Source: Crotalaria pallida
Taxonomy: Eukaryota; Streptophyta; Magnoliopsida; Fabales; Fabaceae
Direction of reading: 5' to 3'
DNA length: 64,000 nucleotides
Assembly (NCBI GenBank): GCA_037953625.1
Contig: CM075655.1
Coordinates: 21,470,001 to 21,534,000, forward strand
The notes below the pieces were generated by a model that saw only the letters and a program-made list of their open reading frames with translations, was not told the DNA's origin and ran no database searches. Numbering within the stretch: the first letter of the stretch is position 1; every line of letters begins with the position of its first letter. This document shows positions 24,401-34,189 of this stretch, in pieces. Position numbers and translations under genes: made by a program.

Positions 24401-26896
24401 TTCATGTGATTATGTGAAAAGATTGTTGGTAAAATTAAGTTAATGGATTTTAGTTTAAAAATTCATTTGTGATTAGAAATTTTTAATCACAGTGAATCGG
24501 TTTTGTTAAATAAATTGAAAGATTAAATTTAAATTATTTTCTTAAGTGTAATTAAATTAATTTGTTAAGAATAGAATTAAATTGATGGTTCTAAATGATT
24601 GAAAATGTGTGTGCTTGTGCATGTTCTAAATGATTTGAAACCTGTATGTACTGTTTGTGTGCTAACTGAATGTGATGAATGGAATTTGTTTTGGAATTCT
24701 GTTTGTGAATCTTTTGCGTGTGAAAAATATATGTTTGAGATTCAAAGGAATGTTTTATTTAAAATGTATGATTTAAATAACTTAAATTAATTTGAAATTT
24801 TTAAATAATACCTTTTTATCAGTGCTTGACTTTGATTTGGTTTATTTCCTAGAGTTTTGGATTTTACTTACTGGTTCAAGAAAATGATTTTTATAACAAA
24901 AAGAATGACTTTGTTTTAATGCAAAGATCATTTTAATTATTGTTTCAAAGTTTCTTAAAAGTCTTTTATTTGAAATCTGATTTGGTTTTGGAGTCTTTGG
25001 ATATTAATAATGAATTCTTAAGAAAAGAATTATTTCAAAGAGTTTTCAAAACGAGATTAAGAATTTATCGAAAACGTTCTAACGCACGGGAAAAATGTCT
25101 AGTTCGGGTGTCGGACGCGAAGGAAACGTGACGAGGTTAGCGACTGGGAAATCTTGGAAAGTTTCTGGATGTGTCGTCATCAAGGTGAGTGAGAGTGCTG
25201 TGATCCCGTGACGTGGTTGATCGCAATTCGAATAGACGGATTGCGAGAGTACCGCGAATTAGACCATACAGATATGTGTGTGTGCTAAATGTTTTGTTTG
25301 CATACTAGATGTTTATTTGTTATGCATCACTAGATGTTTACTTGTTGCGCATACTTTATTTTGTTTAGATGTTATTTGATTTGCTTGGATAGTGAATGGT
25401 GATGCTGGAACTATGGGAGTAATAAGATAATGGAAAAGAGAAATAAATAAGAAGTATGAGAAATAATTTAGAAAGAAATAAATGATGAGTTGAGAACGAG
25501 GAGAAAGTATGAGAATGTTTGAGAAAGAGAAAAAGGATAATGTGATTGAAGAAAGAGATAAAGAGTCGAGATTGGAAAGAGGAAGTGATTATGAAAGTGA
25601 GATGTGGTTGAGTAGAGATATGATTCCTCGTACACGCTTTTGGGAAGAAGCTTAGTGTTGAGTTGAGCTTGCTCCTCCATTACCACTCACCCAAAAATGT
25701 GATTTTTGAAAAGATTTTTTGAAAAAGAGATTTTTGAAAAGCTTTTGTGAAAATGATATTTTTGTGAAAGTTTTCGGAAACATTATTTTCAAAAAAAGTT
25801 TTGTGAAAAGATGTTTTGAGAAAGACGAGGAAGAGATACTGATGATGTTGATGGGAATGATGCTGAGTGTGAGTTTATGAGAATGATGATATGAGAAAGT
25901 TGATTAGATGATGAGAATGTTGAGAATGAGATGAAAGTGATGTGAGGCCGAGGGCCATTGAGATTTTAGGGGGAATGATTGCGTTTAGTGATTGGGCTTC
26001 GTTGAAGGGATGCACCAAGGACGGGCCGATCGTTAGGATTAAGCCGCTAATTAAAACGTTAAATCCTTAAAAGTCTTAAAAAACATTTACAAACGCGGTG
26101 AGGCATGAGTGTCGTATCGAAGTAGTGGAGAGGAAGATACTATGGGTATCTGCGGATACTCAGGTGGGGATTGCAGGAGGGGAGGACGATGACGGTGAAA
26201 CGTCAAGAAGTCTAGAGTACATTTCTAGGCGGAACAACTCCACATGTGGCGCACTAACGTGGTGGGGACTGGGTCTAATGCCGTGGCACGTTCCGCACTG
26301 CATACTAGAAATATACTGTCGCCCCCTCGATGCAAGTCTAGAACAGTGAGAGGGACTGGAATGGGGCATTTGTGTTTGCCGCTGAGAGCGTTCCTGTTTA
26401 TATATGATATGATTGATTTGAGGCTGATTCCTCCTGGTCTGGGACCATTTGTTTGTGTGACAGCTGTCGTGCCCGCATGGTAAAGGTCATGTACTCCTGT
26501 TTGCTTCCGACTAGGTTGGGTGGTTGACCGAGGAGATGTAGACGTGTGTGAGCTCAATGATGTGTCCCCCTCATCATTGGTGCTATTCGGGACAATAAAA
26601 CTTAATAGACACAGATGTTTCAAAGAGAAGCGTATCAGAATATTAAATAATATATACTAAGATGAGCATATAAGAAATGATTCTTGGAATGAGAGATAAG
26701 AGTGAAAGTTACGATGAAAGGAAAATGGAGTTAAGTTGTGAAAGCTCGTGAGAAAGACTCTGAGAATGTGTTATAAGAGTGTGAATGAATTAATGGGTTA
26801 TGAATGATGAGTGTTGATGTGTTTAGAGTATTATGATATGTTTTATTCTATGTGATTCATACATGCTATGTGCATTACATGTTATAGTACGTTGTT
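21479..26896 (+). repeat. E2 3' LTR, first segment
   Basis: Collinear with 13779-19152 at high identity with scattered small indels (for example an extra block near 25843-25860). It ends at TTGTT (26892-26896), the E3 insertion point. After E3 the LTR resumes at a position equivalent to 19474, so about 320 bp are missing. Confidence 0.9.
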
Positions 26897-27690
26897 TGTA
26901 ACACCTAAGTTTATTTACCCTTATATACCCTTACTCGAAAATAGCAACTTGAAAATTCCTTTTTCGATTCAAGAATTGATTAGAAAAAAACTCTTTATTA
27001 CTTTTCTTTCATATGAAAATCTCCCGTCAAACGGACGGAGTTTCGTTTGTTTATTGGACTTTTCCAAAAATTCCTGTTTTCCTGCAACCTGATAAACAAT
27101 AATATTTTCATATAACAAAGCCTGCAGGGCTATACACATATATATACCAGCTAGTGCATCTTCGTGCACGCATCAAAAACAGGTTTAAGACATCATAGTA
27201 TCAGCATCAGAGTTAGCGGAATATAAACAAGTTTTAGGAAATAAGTTTTTCCCCAAAATAGACCCCTTTTACAAAAGGAGTCGTCCTGGGCCCCCAAAAA
27301 TCTATTTACATTTATATACAACAAAAATGATTCACATCATCGGGCCCAGGACATTCCCATGTCCTACTTCACTAAAGGTATCCTACTCTCCCTCTCAGGG
27401 AGAGTACTCCTGCTCGGCCTGCTCAGGTGCAATCTCTTCCTCAGTACCTGTGGTGATAGTAAGGAGTGAGTATTACACATAAAATGGGGAGGCAGTTTCC
27501 AATTAAGACATAATGCGACACTAAGCCATACACATTTAACAACTTAATCACAACATCATAAACAAGAGTCAATTCGTCGCAATTCAATTTCGAGTATTCA
27601 TTAGTTTCTCAAATCGATTTTTGATTTAACATTTTCTTAAGTCTTTCGTTCCATGTATTTTAATCATATTTATATTCTTTTTATCTGTCC

Positions 27691-27957
27691 CTGGTCACGA
27701 CCTACTGCGTCTGCACTCCTGTGCACTCACGACTTACTGCGCCCCGGTAAATCCCCTGGTCACGACCTACTGCGCTCGCACCACCGCGCGATAGCGACTT
27801 ACTGCGCCCGGGTATGTTTCTCAATCCCCTAGTCACGACCTACTGCGTTCGCACCCCCGTGCGAAAATGACTTACTGCGCCCGGGTAAATCCCCTGGTCA
27901 CGACCTACTGCGTTCGCACCCCCGTGCGAAAACGACTTACTGCGCCCGGGTATAATA
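27691..27957. repeat. Four 66-72 bp tandem units with hairpins in E3 LTR
   Basis: Each unit has GGTC-AC-GACC, then a hairpin, then CGACTTACTGCGCCCGGG. The hairpin differs between units: TGCAC-TCCT-GTGCA in the first, TCGCAC/GCGCGA with one mismatch in the second, and TTCGCAC-CCCC-GTGCGAA in the third and fourth. The other LTR has the same four units at 34984-35250. Confidence 0.85.
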
Positions 27958-29019
27958 TAATCTCCCCTGGCTGAGCCTGGGTATAATTTAATTAGTTCTT
28001 TATCATTATCAATTCTTTAGCAAATTTCCATCATTCAAAATTAATTACCACATTACACATTTCCATTATCCAATGATCACAAATATATTCTGTAACTTAA
28101 TTAGCACAATTTCACTTATTATCACAACTCAAATTATTAAACAACATAAGCATAAATTTCATCAACATCACCAAACCACAAAACGCAATATATCAACATC
28201 AAAATAAATTCCCTAAGTCATAGATTCTATTCTAACAATTATTTGATATTATATCAACCTAAACTAACACAAAATCTTAGTACTCATTATATGCATAAGG
28301 TAAACTAAACCCCAGAGTAAGGTAATACTCACTATAACCCACTCCTTACCTTAAATTAGCAAAGAGTAAATAGAACCTTAGTGAGCCCTAGCTCAAAACC
28401 TTGGAAACTTGAATTTCCTAAGTCTAGCTTGCCACCTCAACAAGGAAATGATGAAATGTTGATATACCACCCTATTTGTGAGAGCACAAGAGGAACTACC
28501 TTTATCCTTGCCTTGGTTGGAGTTAGAAGGCATGAAACTCAATTCCTATATCATGAAGAGTGCAAGAATCCTAGGGTTTTAGAAAAAAAATCCATGAACT
28601 AAGAAGAGTTTGATTCATGAGGAAAATCACTTATGGCATGAAACTCACTTACCCAAATCAATGATGAGAAAATGAAAATCCAAGGAGAAGGAAGGAGGGT
28701 GCAATTCGTGAGCCTCAAGAAGAAAGAAGGGAAGAGCTTTAACCAAAATCCATGGTGCAAGGTTGTGTGGTCTTGATTGATTTTGGGTTTGGGGTGCCCA
28801 AGATCAAAGGTGTATGGTGGATTTGATGGTGGAGGTGTTCTTGATGTTGAGAGGAAATGGGTGAAGGTGATGAGTTGATGATGGTTTGAATGGTGGTGGA
28901 GGACTTTGTTTTTATTTCTTTTATTTTGCCTTGGCTGGTGCAGGAAATCCAAGGGCTGGTGGGCAAAACTTAGCCACCAAGCCAAAATTCAAGGGACCAG
29001 ATCTGTCCAGATCTGCGCC

Positions 29020-29247
29020 ACGCGCCTGGGCGCATGCCAGGCTCGCCTGGGCGCACGTCCTGCACCAGCACCAGACTGGTGCATGGCTCACACGGTCAGC
29101 TGGGAAATTGGCGCGCCACACGGATTCCTGGTGCATTGCTGCGTGCATCGGCTCGCCTGGGCGAGTGGTGGGCTAGCCTGGGCGGGTTTTTCACTGAGTT
29201 GTGCACCAAATGAACAGTGACTCGCCTGGGCGAGTGGTTCATGCGCT
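29020..29247. repeat. GCC-TG-GGC hairpin-core array in E3 LTR
   Basis: Cores with different pairing arms: GCGCC-TG-GGCGC (29022-29033), CGCC-TG-GGCG (29044-29053), CTCGCC-TG-GGCGAG (29152-29165), GCC-TG-GGC (about 29175) and ACTCGCC-TG-GGCGAGT (29220-29235), then a decayed copy CGCTTGGGCGAG. The right LTR has the set at about 36315-36540, with CTCGCC changed to CTGGCC in one. Confidence 0.75.
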
Positions 29248-29603
29248 TGGGCGAGTTTCAGGGTTTCAACCTTCGATTCGCCGTAACTTTTTCGTCGACC
29301 GTCGGATCGAGTTCAAATTTTTAGATATGCTTCTTTACCCCATAAAATTCACATCCAACGGTGGAATTTATTTTCTTAGCTTCCTATAATGAATTTCTAA
29401 TTTTCTCTTTTCGGTCGATTTCTAACACTTAAAACGCCGATTTTACTCCCGATCTCGCTTATTTGACCCTGCCCAAAGCCATACATACCTTCTATACAAC
29501 TCCTAGGACCTATATTCACCACCCACATATCTGGCAAAATTCATTAAATCACTTTTCCAATTTTTCTAAGGTTTTTAGCATTTATTTCACTTAAAATCAA
29601 GGT

Positions 29604-32600
29604 TTAGGATGTTACAATTCTCTCCCACTTACCTGAATTTTGTCCTCGAAATTCGTCGAACAATTGTGGATGAGACTGCCTGATCTTGTCCTCCAGTTCC
29701 CATGTAGCCTCTTCCACATCGTTCCTGATCCATATAACCTTAACCAAAGAGATTTCCTTGCCTCTGAGCTGCTTCACCTGCCTGTCTTCAATTCTAACTG
29801 GCAGAACTTCAAAAGTCAAGTTCTCTTTCAAAGGCAAATCATCTAAGGTAACCACATGCGAAGGATCATGGACGTATTTCTTTAGTTGTGAAACATGAAA
29901 CACGTTATGAAGCCTTGACAAGTGAGGGGGTAATGCAATCCTGTACGCCACTGGGCCAACTTTCTCCAGAATCTCATAAGGCCCAACAAACCGAGGAGTC
30001 AACTTCCTGGATTTGATTGCCCTACCAATTCCTGTGATCGGAGACACCCTTAAGAACACACGATCCCCAACATCGAACTCCAAGGGTCTCCTTCGCCTAT
30101 CTACATAACTCTTTTGGCGATCCTGTGAAGTTTTCATTTTGTTCTTGATCATTGTGACCTTCTCCGTTGTTTCTTTCACAATGTCAGGACCTGTCAACAG
30201 ATTTTCACCTATTTGGAACCAACACAAAGGCGTTCTACATTTTCTCCCGTAGAGAGCCTCAAATGGTGCCATACCGATGCTGGAGTGAAAACTGTTGTTG
30301 TAAGTAAACTCCATCAAAGGTAGTAGCTGCTCCCAACTACCGGCTTGCTCTAGAACACATGCTCTCAGCAAATCCTCAAGTGTCTGGATAGTACGCTCAG
30401 ATTGTCCGTCTGTCTGCGGATGGTAACCCGTACTAAATTTCAACTTAGTACCCAATGCCTCCTGAAGACTCTGCCAAAATCTAGACAGAAATCTCGGATC
30501 GCGATCGGATACAATACTAGTAGGAACACCATGCAACTTCACTATGTCCCTGATGTACAACTGAGTCAACTTCTCAAGTGTGTACTTCTTATGGGTAGGA
30601 ATGAAATGAGCACACTTTGTAAGACGGTCTACAACCACCCAAACTGAATCACATCCACCAACAGTCCTCGGTAAACCCGTCACAAAGTCCATAGCTATAC
30701 TGTCCCATTTCCATTCCGGAATCTCAAGTGATCGCAAAGGACCACCAGGCTTTTGATGCTCAATCTTAACCTTCTGACAAGTTAAGCAATGAGACACGTG
30801 ATCGGCCACATCAGTTTTTAACTTCGGCCACCAATAAATCCTTTTCAAATCTTGGTACATCTTTGTTGCACCAGGATGAAAATTCATCATGGTTCGATGT
30901 GCTTCCCATAGGATATCTCTTCTAACTTCGAAATCCATAGGAACACATATCCGACCCCTAAATCGGATGATGCCATCAGAACCTTTCACAAAGTCGGGCT
31001 CTTCATTGTTCGATGCCCCTTCTAACAACTTTTGCAGCTCTACATCATCAGCTTGCCTTTCTTTAATAAGACCCATCAAGTCATTAGTAACCCGCAACAT
31101 TTCAAGAACGATGCTTTTCTCTTTCACTTGCATGTTCAAGTTGAGGTCACTAAACTCTTGAATCAATTCCATCTCTTTCACCATTAGATTACTAACATGC
31201 AAAGTCTTACGACTTAGTGCATCAGCCACTACATTGGCTTTGCCCGGATGATACTGAAGATCGAAGTCATAGTCTTTAAGAAATTCCATCCACCTCCTCT
31301 GTCTCATGTTCAATTCTTTCTGATCGAAGAGATAGCGAAGACTTTTATGATCGCTAAAGACCTCGAACTTTGAACCATATAGATAATGCCTCCAGATTTT
31401 CAAAGTAAAAACCACTGCCGCCAACTCAAGATCATGAGTGGGATAGTTCTGTTCATGCTGTCTCAATTGTCTGGATGCATAAGCTATGACTTGCCCTTGC
31501 TGCATCAAAACACAACCCAACCCTTGCTTAGAAGCATCACAATACACCACAAAGGATTGAGTCGGGTCCGGCAAAACTAACACCGGAGAGCTAGTCAACC
31601 GCTTCTTCAACTCTTGAAAACTACCTTCACATTCTGGGGACCACTCAAACGGAACACCTTTCCGTGTAAGAGTCGTCAAAGGAAGAGCCAACTTGGAAAA
31701 CCCTTCAATGAACCTCCGATAATACCCAGCCATACCAAGAAAACTTCTGATCTCAGTGATGGACTTAGGTCTCTCCCACTTAAGTACCGCTTCCACCTTA
31801 GAAGGATCGACAGCAACACCCTTCTCAGAAATGACATGCCCCAGAAACTGCACTTCGTTCAGCCAGAAACTACACTTAGAAAGCTTTGCATAAAGCTGTT
31901 TGGATTTGAGAATCTGCAGCACTATTCTCAGATGCTCAGCATGCTCACTTGGACTCTTAGAATAGATGAGAATGTCGTCGATGAAGACTATGACAAAAGA
32001 ATCCAAGTACGGCCTGAATATCCTATTCATATAATCCATAAAGATGGCCGGAGCATTAGTGAGACCAAAGGACATGAAAACATATTCAAAATGTCCATAT
32101 CTCGACCTGAACGCCGTTTTAGGAATGTCCTCATCTCGGATACGAATTTGATGGTATCCCGATCGAAGGTCAATCTTAGAAAATATAGCTGCTCCTCGCA
32201 ATTGGTCCAACAAATCGTCAATGCGAGGAAGAGGATACTTGTTTTTCACCGTCACCGCATTCAACTGTCTATAGTCGATGCACATTCGGAGGATTCCGTC
32301 CTTCTTTTTAACAAAAAGAATCGGAGCTCCCCAAGGTGACACGCTTGGTCTAATCAATCCCTTAGCCAATAGCTCCTCTATCTGCTTTTTCAACTCTTCT
32401 AACTCCGGAGGTGCCATCCGGTACGGGGCTATAGAAATAGGACCTGCACCGGGCATCAGATCTATACTAAACTCCACTTCTCTGTTTGGCGGTAATCCAG
32501 GAATCTCTGAAGGAAAGACTTCTGGAAACTCACAAACTACCGGAATCCGACTGATCTCTGCATCCTCATTCATTTCCAAGACAGATAAAGAAAGATCACT

Positions 32601-32651
32601 AATGGTAATTGATTTCTGATGACAGTCAATCAGAACATGGTGCCGAGACAT
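29604..32651 (-). CDS. E3 pol: reverse transcriptase, RNase H, integrase, chromodomain
   Basis: 1015 codons read from the minus strand. Reverse transcriptase spans about residues 60-270 with the FIDDIL catalytic motif near 223; RNase H about 365-480 (YCDAS near 370, DLELAA near 407); the integrase zinc finger about 585-630 (CLTCQK near 622); integrase core about 650-770 with D655, D716 (SDRDPR) and E752 (SERTIQ); chromodomain-like end about 940-1000 (VKVIWIRN…EATWELE). These enzymes copy element RNA to DNA and insert it; the chromodomain is thought to steer insertion to heterochromatin. Uninterrupted, so possibly functional. It is separated from the gag-protease frame only by TAG at 32652-32654. 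Its last codons run through the polypurine tract into the LTR. Confidence 0.95.
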   Translation of the reverse strand: MSRHHVLIDCHQKSITISDLSLSVLEMNEDAEISRIPVVCEFPEVFPSEIPGLPPNREVEFSIDLMPGAGPISIAPYRMAPPELEELKKQIEELLAKGLIRPSVSPWGAPILFVKKKDGILRMCIDYRQLNAVTVKNKYPLPRIDDLLDQLRGAAIFSKIDLRSGYHQIRIRDEDIPKTAFRSRYGHFEYVFMSFGLTNAPAIFMDYMNRIFRPYLDSFVIVFIDDILIYSKSPSEHAEHLRIVLQILKSKQLYAKLSKCSFWLNEVQFLGHVISEKGVAVDPSKVEAVLKWERPKSITEIRSFLGMAGYYRRFIEGFSKLALPLTTLTRKGVPFEWSPECEGSFQELKKRLTSSPVLVLPDPTQSFVVYCDASKQGLGCVLMQQGQVIAYASRQLRQHEQNYPTHDLELAAVVFTLKIWRHYLYGSKFEVFSDHKSLRYLFDQKELNMRQRRWMEFLKDYDFDLQYHPGKANVVADALSRKTLHVSNLMVKEMELIQEFSDLNLNMQVKEKSIVLEMLRVTNDLMGLIKERQADDVELQKLLEGASNNEEPDFVKGSDGIIRFRGRICVPMDFEVRRDILWEAHRTMMNFHPGATKMYQDLKRIYWWPKLKTDVADHVSHCLTCQKVKIEHQKPGGPLRSLEIPEWKWDSIAMDFVTGLPRTVGGCDSVWVVVDRLTKCAHFIPTHKKYTLEKLTQLYIRDIVKLHGVPTSIVSDRDPRFLSRFWQSLQEALGTKLKFSTGYHPQTDGQSERTIQTLEDLLRACVLEQAGSWEQLLPLMEFTYNNSFHSSIGMAPFEALYGRKCRTPLCWFQIGENLLTGPDIVKETTEKVTMIKNKMKTSQDRQKSYVDRRRRPLEFDVGDRVFLRVSPITGIGRAIKSRKLTPRFVGPYEILEKVGPVAYRIALPPHLSRLHNVFHVSQLKKYVHDPSHVVTLDDLPLKENLTFEVLPVRIEDRQVKQLRGKEISLVKVIWIRNDVEEATWELEDKIRQSHPQLFDEFRGQNSGKWERIVTS

Positions 32652-34010
32652 CTAGTCCATGCCCATAATGATGTCAAGCTTAGTAAGAGGCAAACAGATT
32701 AAATTCACTTTGAATTCCCGCTCCAATACTCGAAGTGGGCAATCCAAACACATAGTTGATGTGACTACAGAAGAATTCGTGGGTGTGGAAACAGATAATT
32801 TATAAGGCATTTCTATTGCAGACAACCCTAACTTCTTCATGCAATCGGAAGAAATAAATGAATGAGTAGCTCCGCAGTCAAAGAGAATACCACAAGGAAT
32901 ACTATTAACATAACCGGTACCTCTAATCAGTTCATCAGCATCAGTAACCTCCTCACCATCCAGAGTATACACCTTGCCCTTCCGAGTCACCCTGTTGTCA
33001 CCAGCTTTCTGAACCTTAGCCACATTAACCTCCTTTTTAACTGCATTTTTAGGACAATTTGTCACAACGTGACCCGGCTGCCCGCACTTGTAACAGGTTG
33101 GACCCTTACTCGGATTCAATGTCCAACAATCTCCCCTGTGGTGCCTACCACAATGTGGACAAGTCGGAATAGGACCAAAAGTGCTTACTGCTCGGCCTGT
33201 TCTAGGCTGAGAGTAAGGACCTGGTCGCTGCACCGAACTCTTGCCCCTGATCGGGCCGGTCCGCTGTATTGCTTTGCTCTTATCCTCCGCTTTCTCTTGC
33301 TTTAGAGCATTTTCAAATGCACTAGTCATGTTCACTAATTGAGCCAAATTTGATATGCCCTGATAAGTAAAGATGGTTCTGATCTTAGCATTCAACCCAG
33401 CTTCAAACTTAATGCACTTGGTTCGTTCATCAGCATCTTTGTACCCTCCAGAGTATCGGATCAAATCCTCAAACTGAGCTGCGTATTCTCCGACACTCAT
33501 TGTTCCCTGTTCCAACTTCAAGAATGCTAACTCCTTCTCCCTCCTGACTTCTTCCGGAAAGTATTTGTTCAGAAATCGAATCTTAAAAAGATCCCAATTG
33601 ATCCCTTCATTACCAGCTTCCAAACTACGCCTCTGATGCTCCCACCAGTGTTCTGCCTCACCTGACAGAACATATTCCACCAGTCTGACATACTGATCTA
33701 CTGGTGGTTGCAGCGAGCGAAGGATTTTCTCCATTTCCTGGAGCCATTTTTGAGCCCCATCTGGATTGAATCCCCCTTCGAACCGAGGTGGATCGTTCTT
33801 CCTGAACCTTGACATCCAATCAACAGGAGCTGGTGGAGGATTTATTGCTGTTGCTGCTGCTGCTGCTGCAATGTTTCCCGCTTGGTTCTGTTGCATTTGT
33901 GCCAAAGCTGCTGCATGATCCTGCTGTATCTGGGTTTGTGCCTGTTGCACTTGCACTAAGTTCTCCAGTATCGCCGCCATTCTATCATTATTACCTCGTC
34001 GCCCAACCAT
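32652..34010 (-). CDS. E3 gag and protease
   Basis: Start chosen at the ATG at 34008-34010 (MVGRRGNNDR), which matches the gag relic of E1; the frame is open a further 12 codons upstream. The Gln/Ala-rich N-terminus is followed by the capsid-like region (KWLQEME…EHWWEH…FNKYFPE-type block), a zinc knuckle CYKCGQPGHVVTNC that binds RNA, and the aspartic protease with FDCGATHSF (Cys where Ser or Thr is most common). The frame ends with TAG inside the conserved GMDWLS motif, where Trp is expected, and pol continues in the same frame. Either a single G-to-A nonsense mutation or a read-through site. Confidence 0.92.
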   Translation of the reverse strand: MVGRRGNNDRMAAILENLVQVQQAQTQIQQDHAAALAQMQQNQAGNIAAAAAATAINPPPAPVDWMSRFRKNDPPRFEGGFNPDGAQKWLQEMEKILRSLQPPVDQYVRLVEYVLSGEAEHWWEHQRRSLEAGNEGINWDLFKIRFLNKYFPEEVRREKELAFLKLEQGTMSVGEYAAQFEDLIRYSGGYKDADERTKCIKFEAGLNAKIRTIFTYQGISNLAQLVNMTSAFENALKQEKAEDKSKAIQRTGPIRGKSSVQRPGPYSQPRTGRAVSTFGPIPTCPHCGRHHRGDCWTLNPSKGPTCYKCGQPGHVVTNCPKNAVKKEVNVAKVQKAGDNRVTRKGKVYTLDGEEVTDADELIRGTGYVNSIPCGILFDCGATHSFISSDCMKKLGLSAIEMPYKLSVSTPTNSSVVTSTMCLDCPLRVLEREFKVNLICLPLTKLDIIMGMD

Positions 34011-34171
34011 ACTGCTAAGCCATTGAGGAGATAAACAATTAAGCATTTAATATTAAATAAGAATATAAACTTCCTAGTCTTGGTCTTAGACTCTTAGCTA
34101 AGTAATCCAGTTACTCTCTTGGTGAGTAACTATTGGAGATGTGAGTCCACACTCCAAAGGCCGAGGGAAAC

Positions 34172-34184
34172 TGCTCTGATACCA
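34172..34184 (-). other. E3 primer binding site (initiator Met-tRNA)
   Basis: TGGTATCAGAGCA on the minus strand, five bases from the right (5') LTR. Confidence 0.9.
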
Positions 34185-34189
34185 TAAAA

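Larger units (their letters stand above)
13779..26896 (+). mobile_element. E2: LARD-like non-autonomous element with 6-kb LTRs, main part
   Basis: Identical starts TGTAACACCCCGCATTTTTCC at 13779 and 21479 mark two LTRs around only 1.7 kb of internal DNA. Target duplication CCAGT at 13774-13778 and 37220-37224 proves insertion in the E1 repeat array. The 3' LTR is interrupted by E3 at 26896. Very long LTRs with a non-coding interior match the definition of LARDs (large retrotransposon derivatives); movement would need enzymes in trans. Confidence 0.9.
26897..29616 (-). repeat. E3 3' LTR (2720 bp)
   Basis: TGTAACACC at 26897 to GATGTTACA at 29616. Contains the four-unit tandem repeat (27691-27957) and the GCC-TG-GGC core array (29020-29247). 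The open frames at 28381-29389 have odd composition and are present in both LTRs only as copies. Confidence 0.92.

Noticed and set aside
28599..29220. Identical frames in both E3 LTRs (also 35892-36513)
   Set aside because: The LTRs are nearly identical because the insertion is recent, so identity says nothing about coding; His/Pro/Ser-biased composition and no diverged homolog for comparison.
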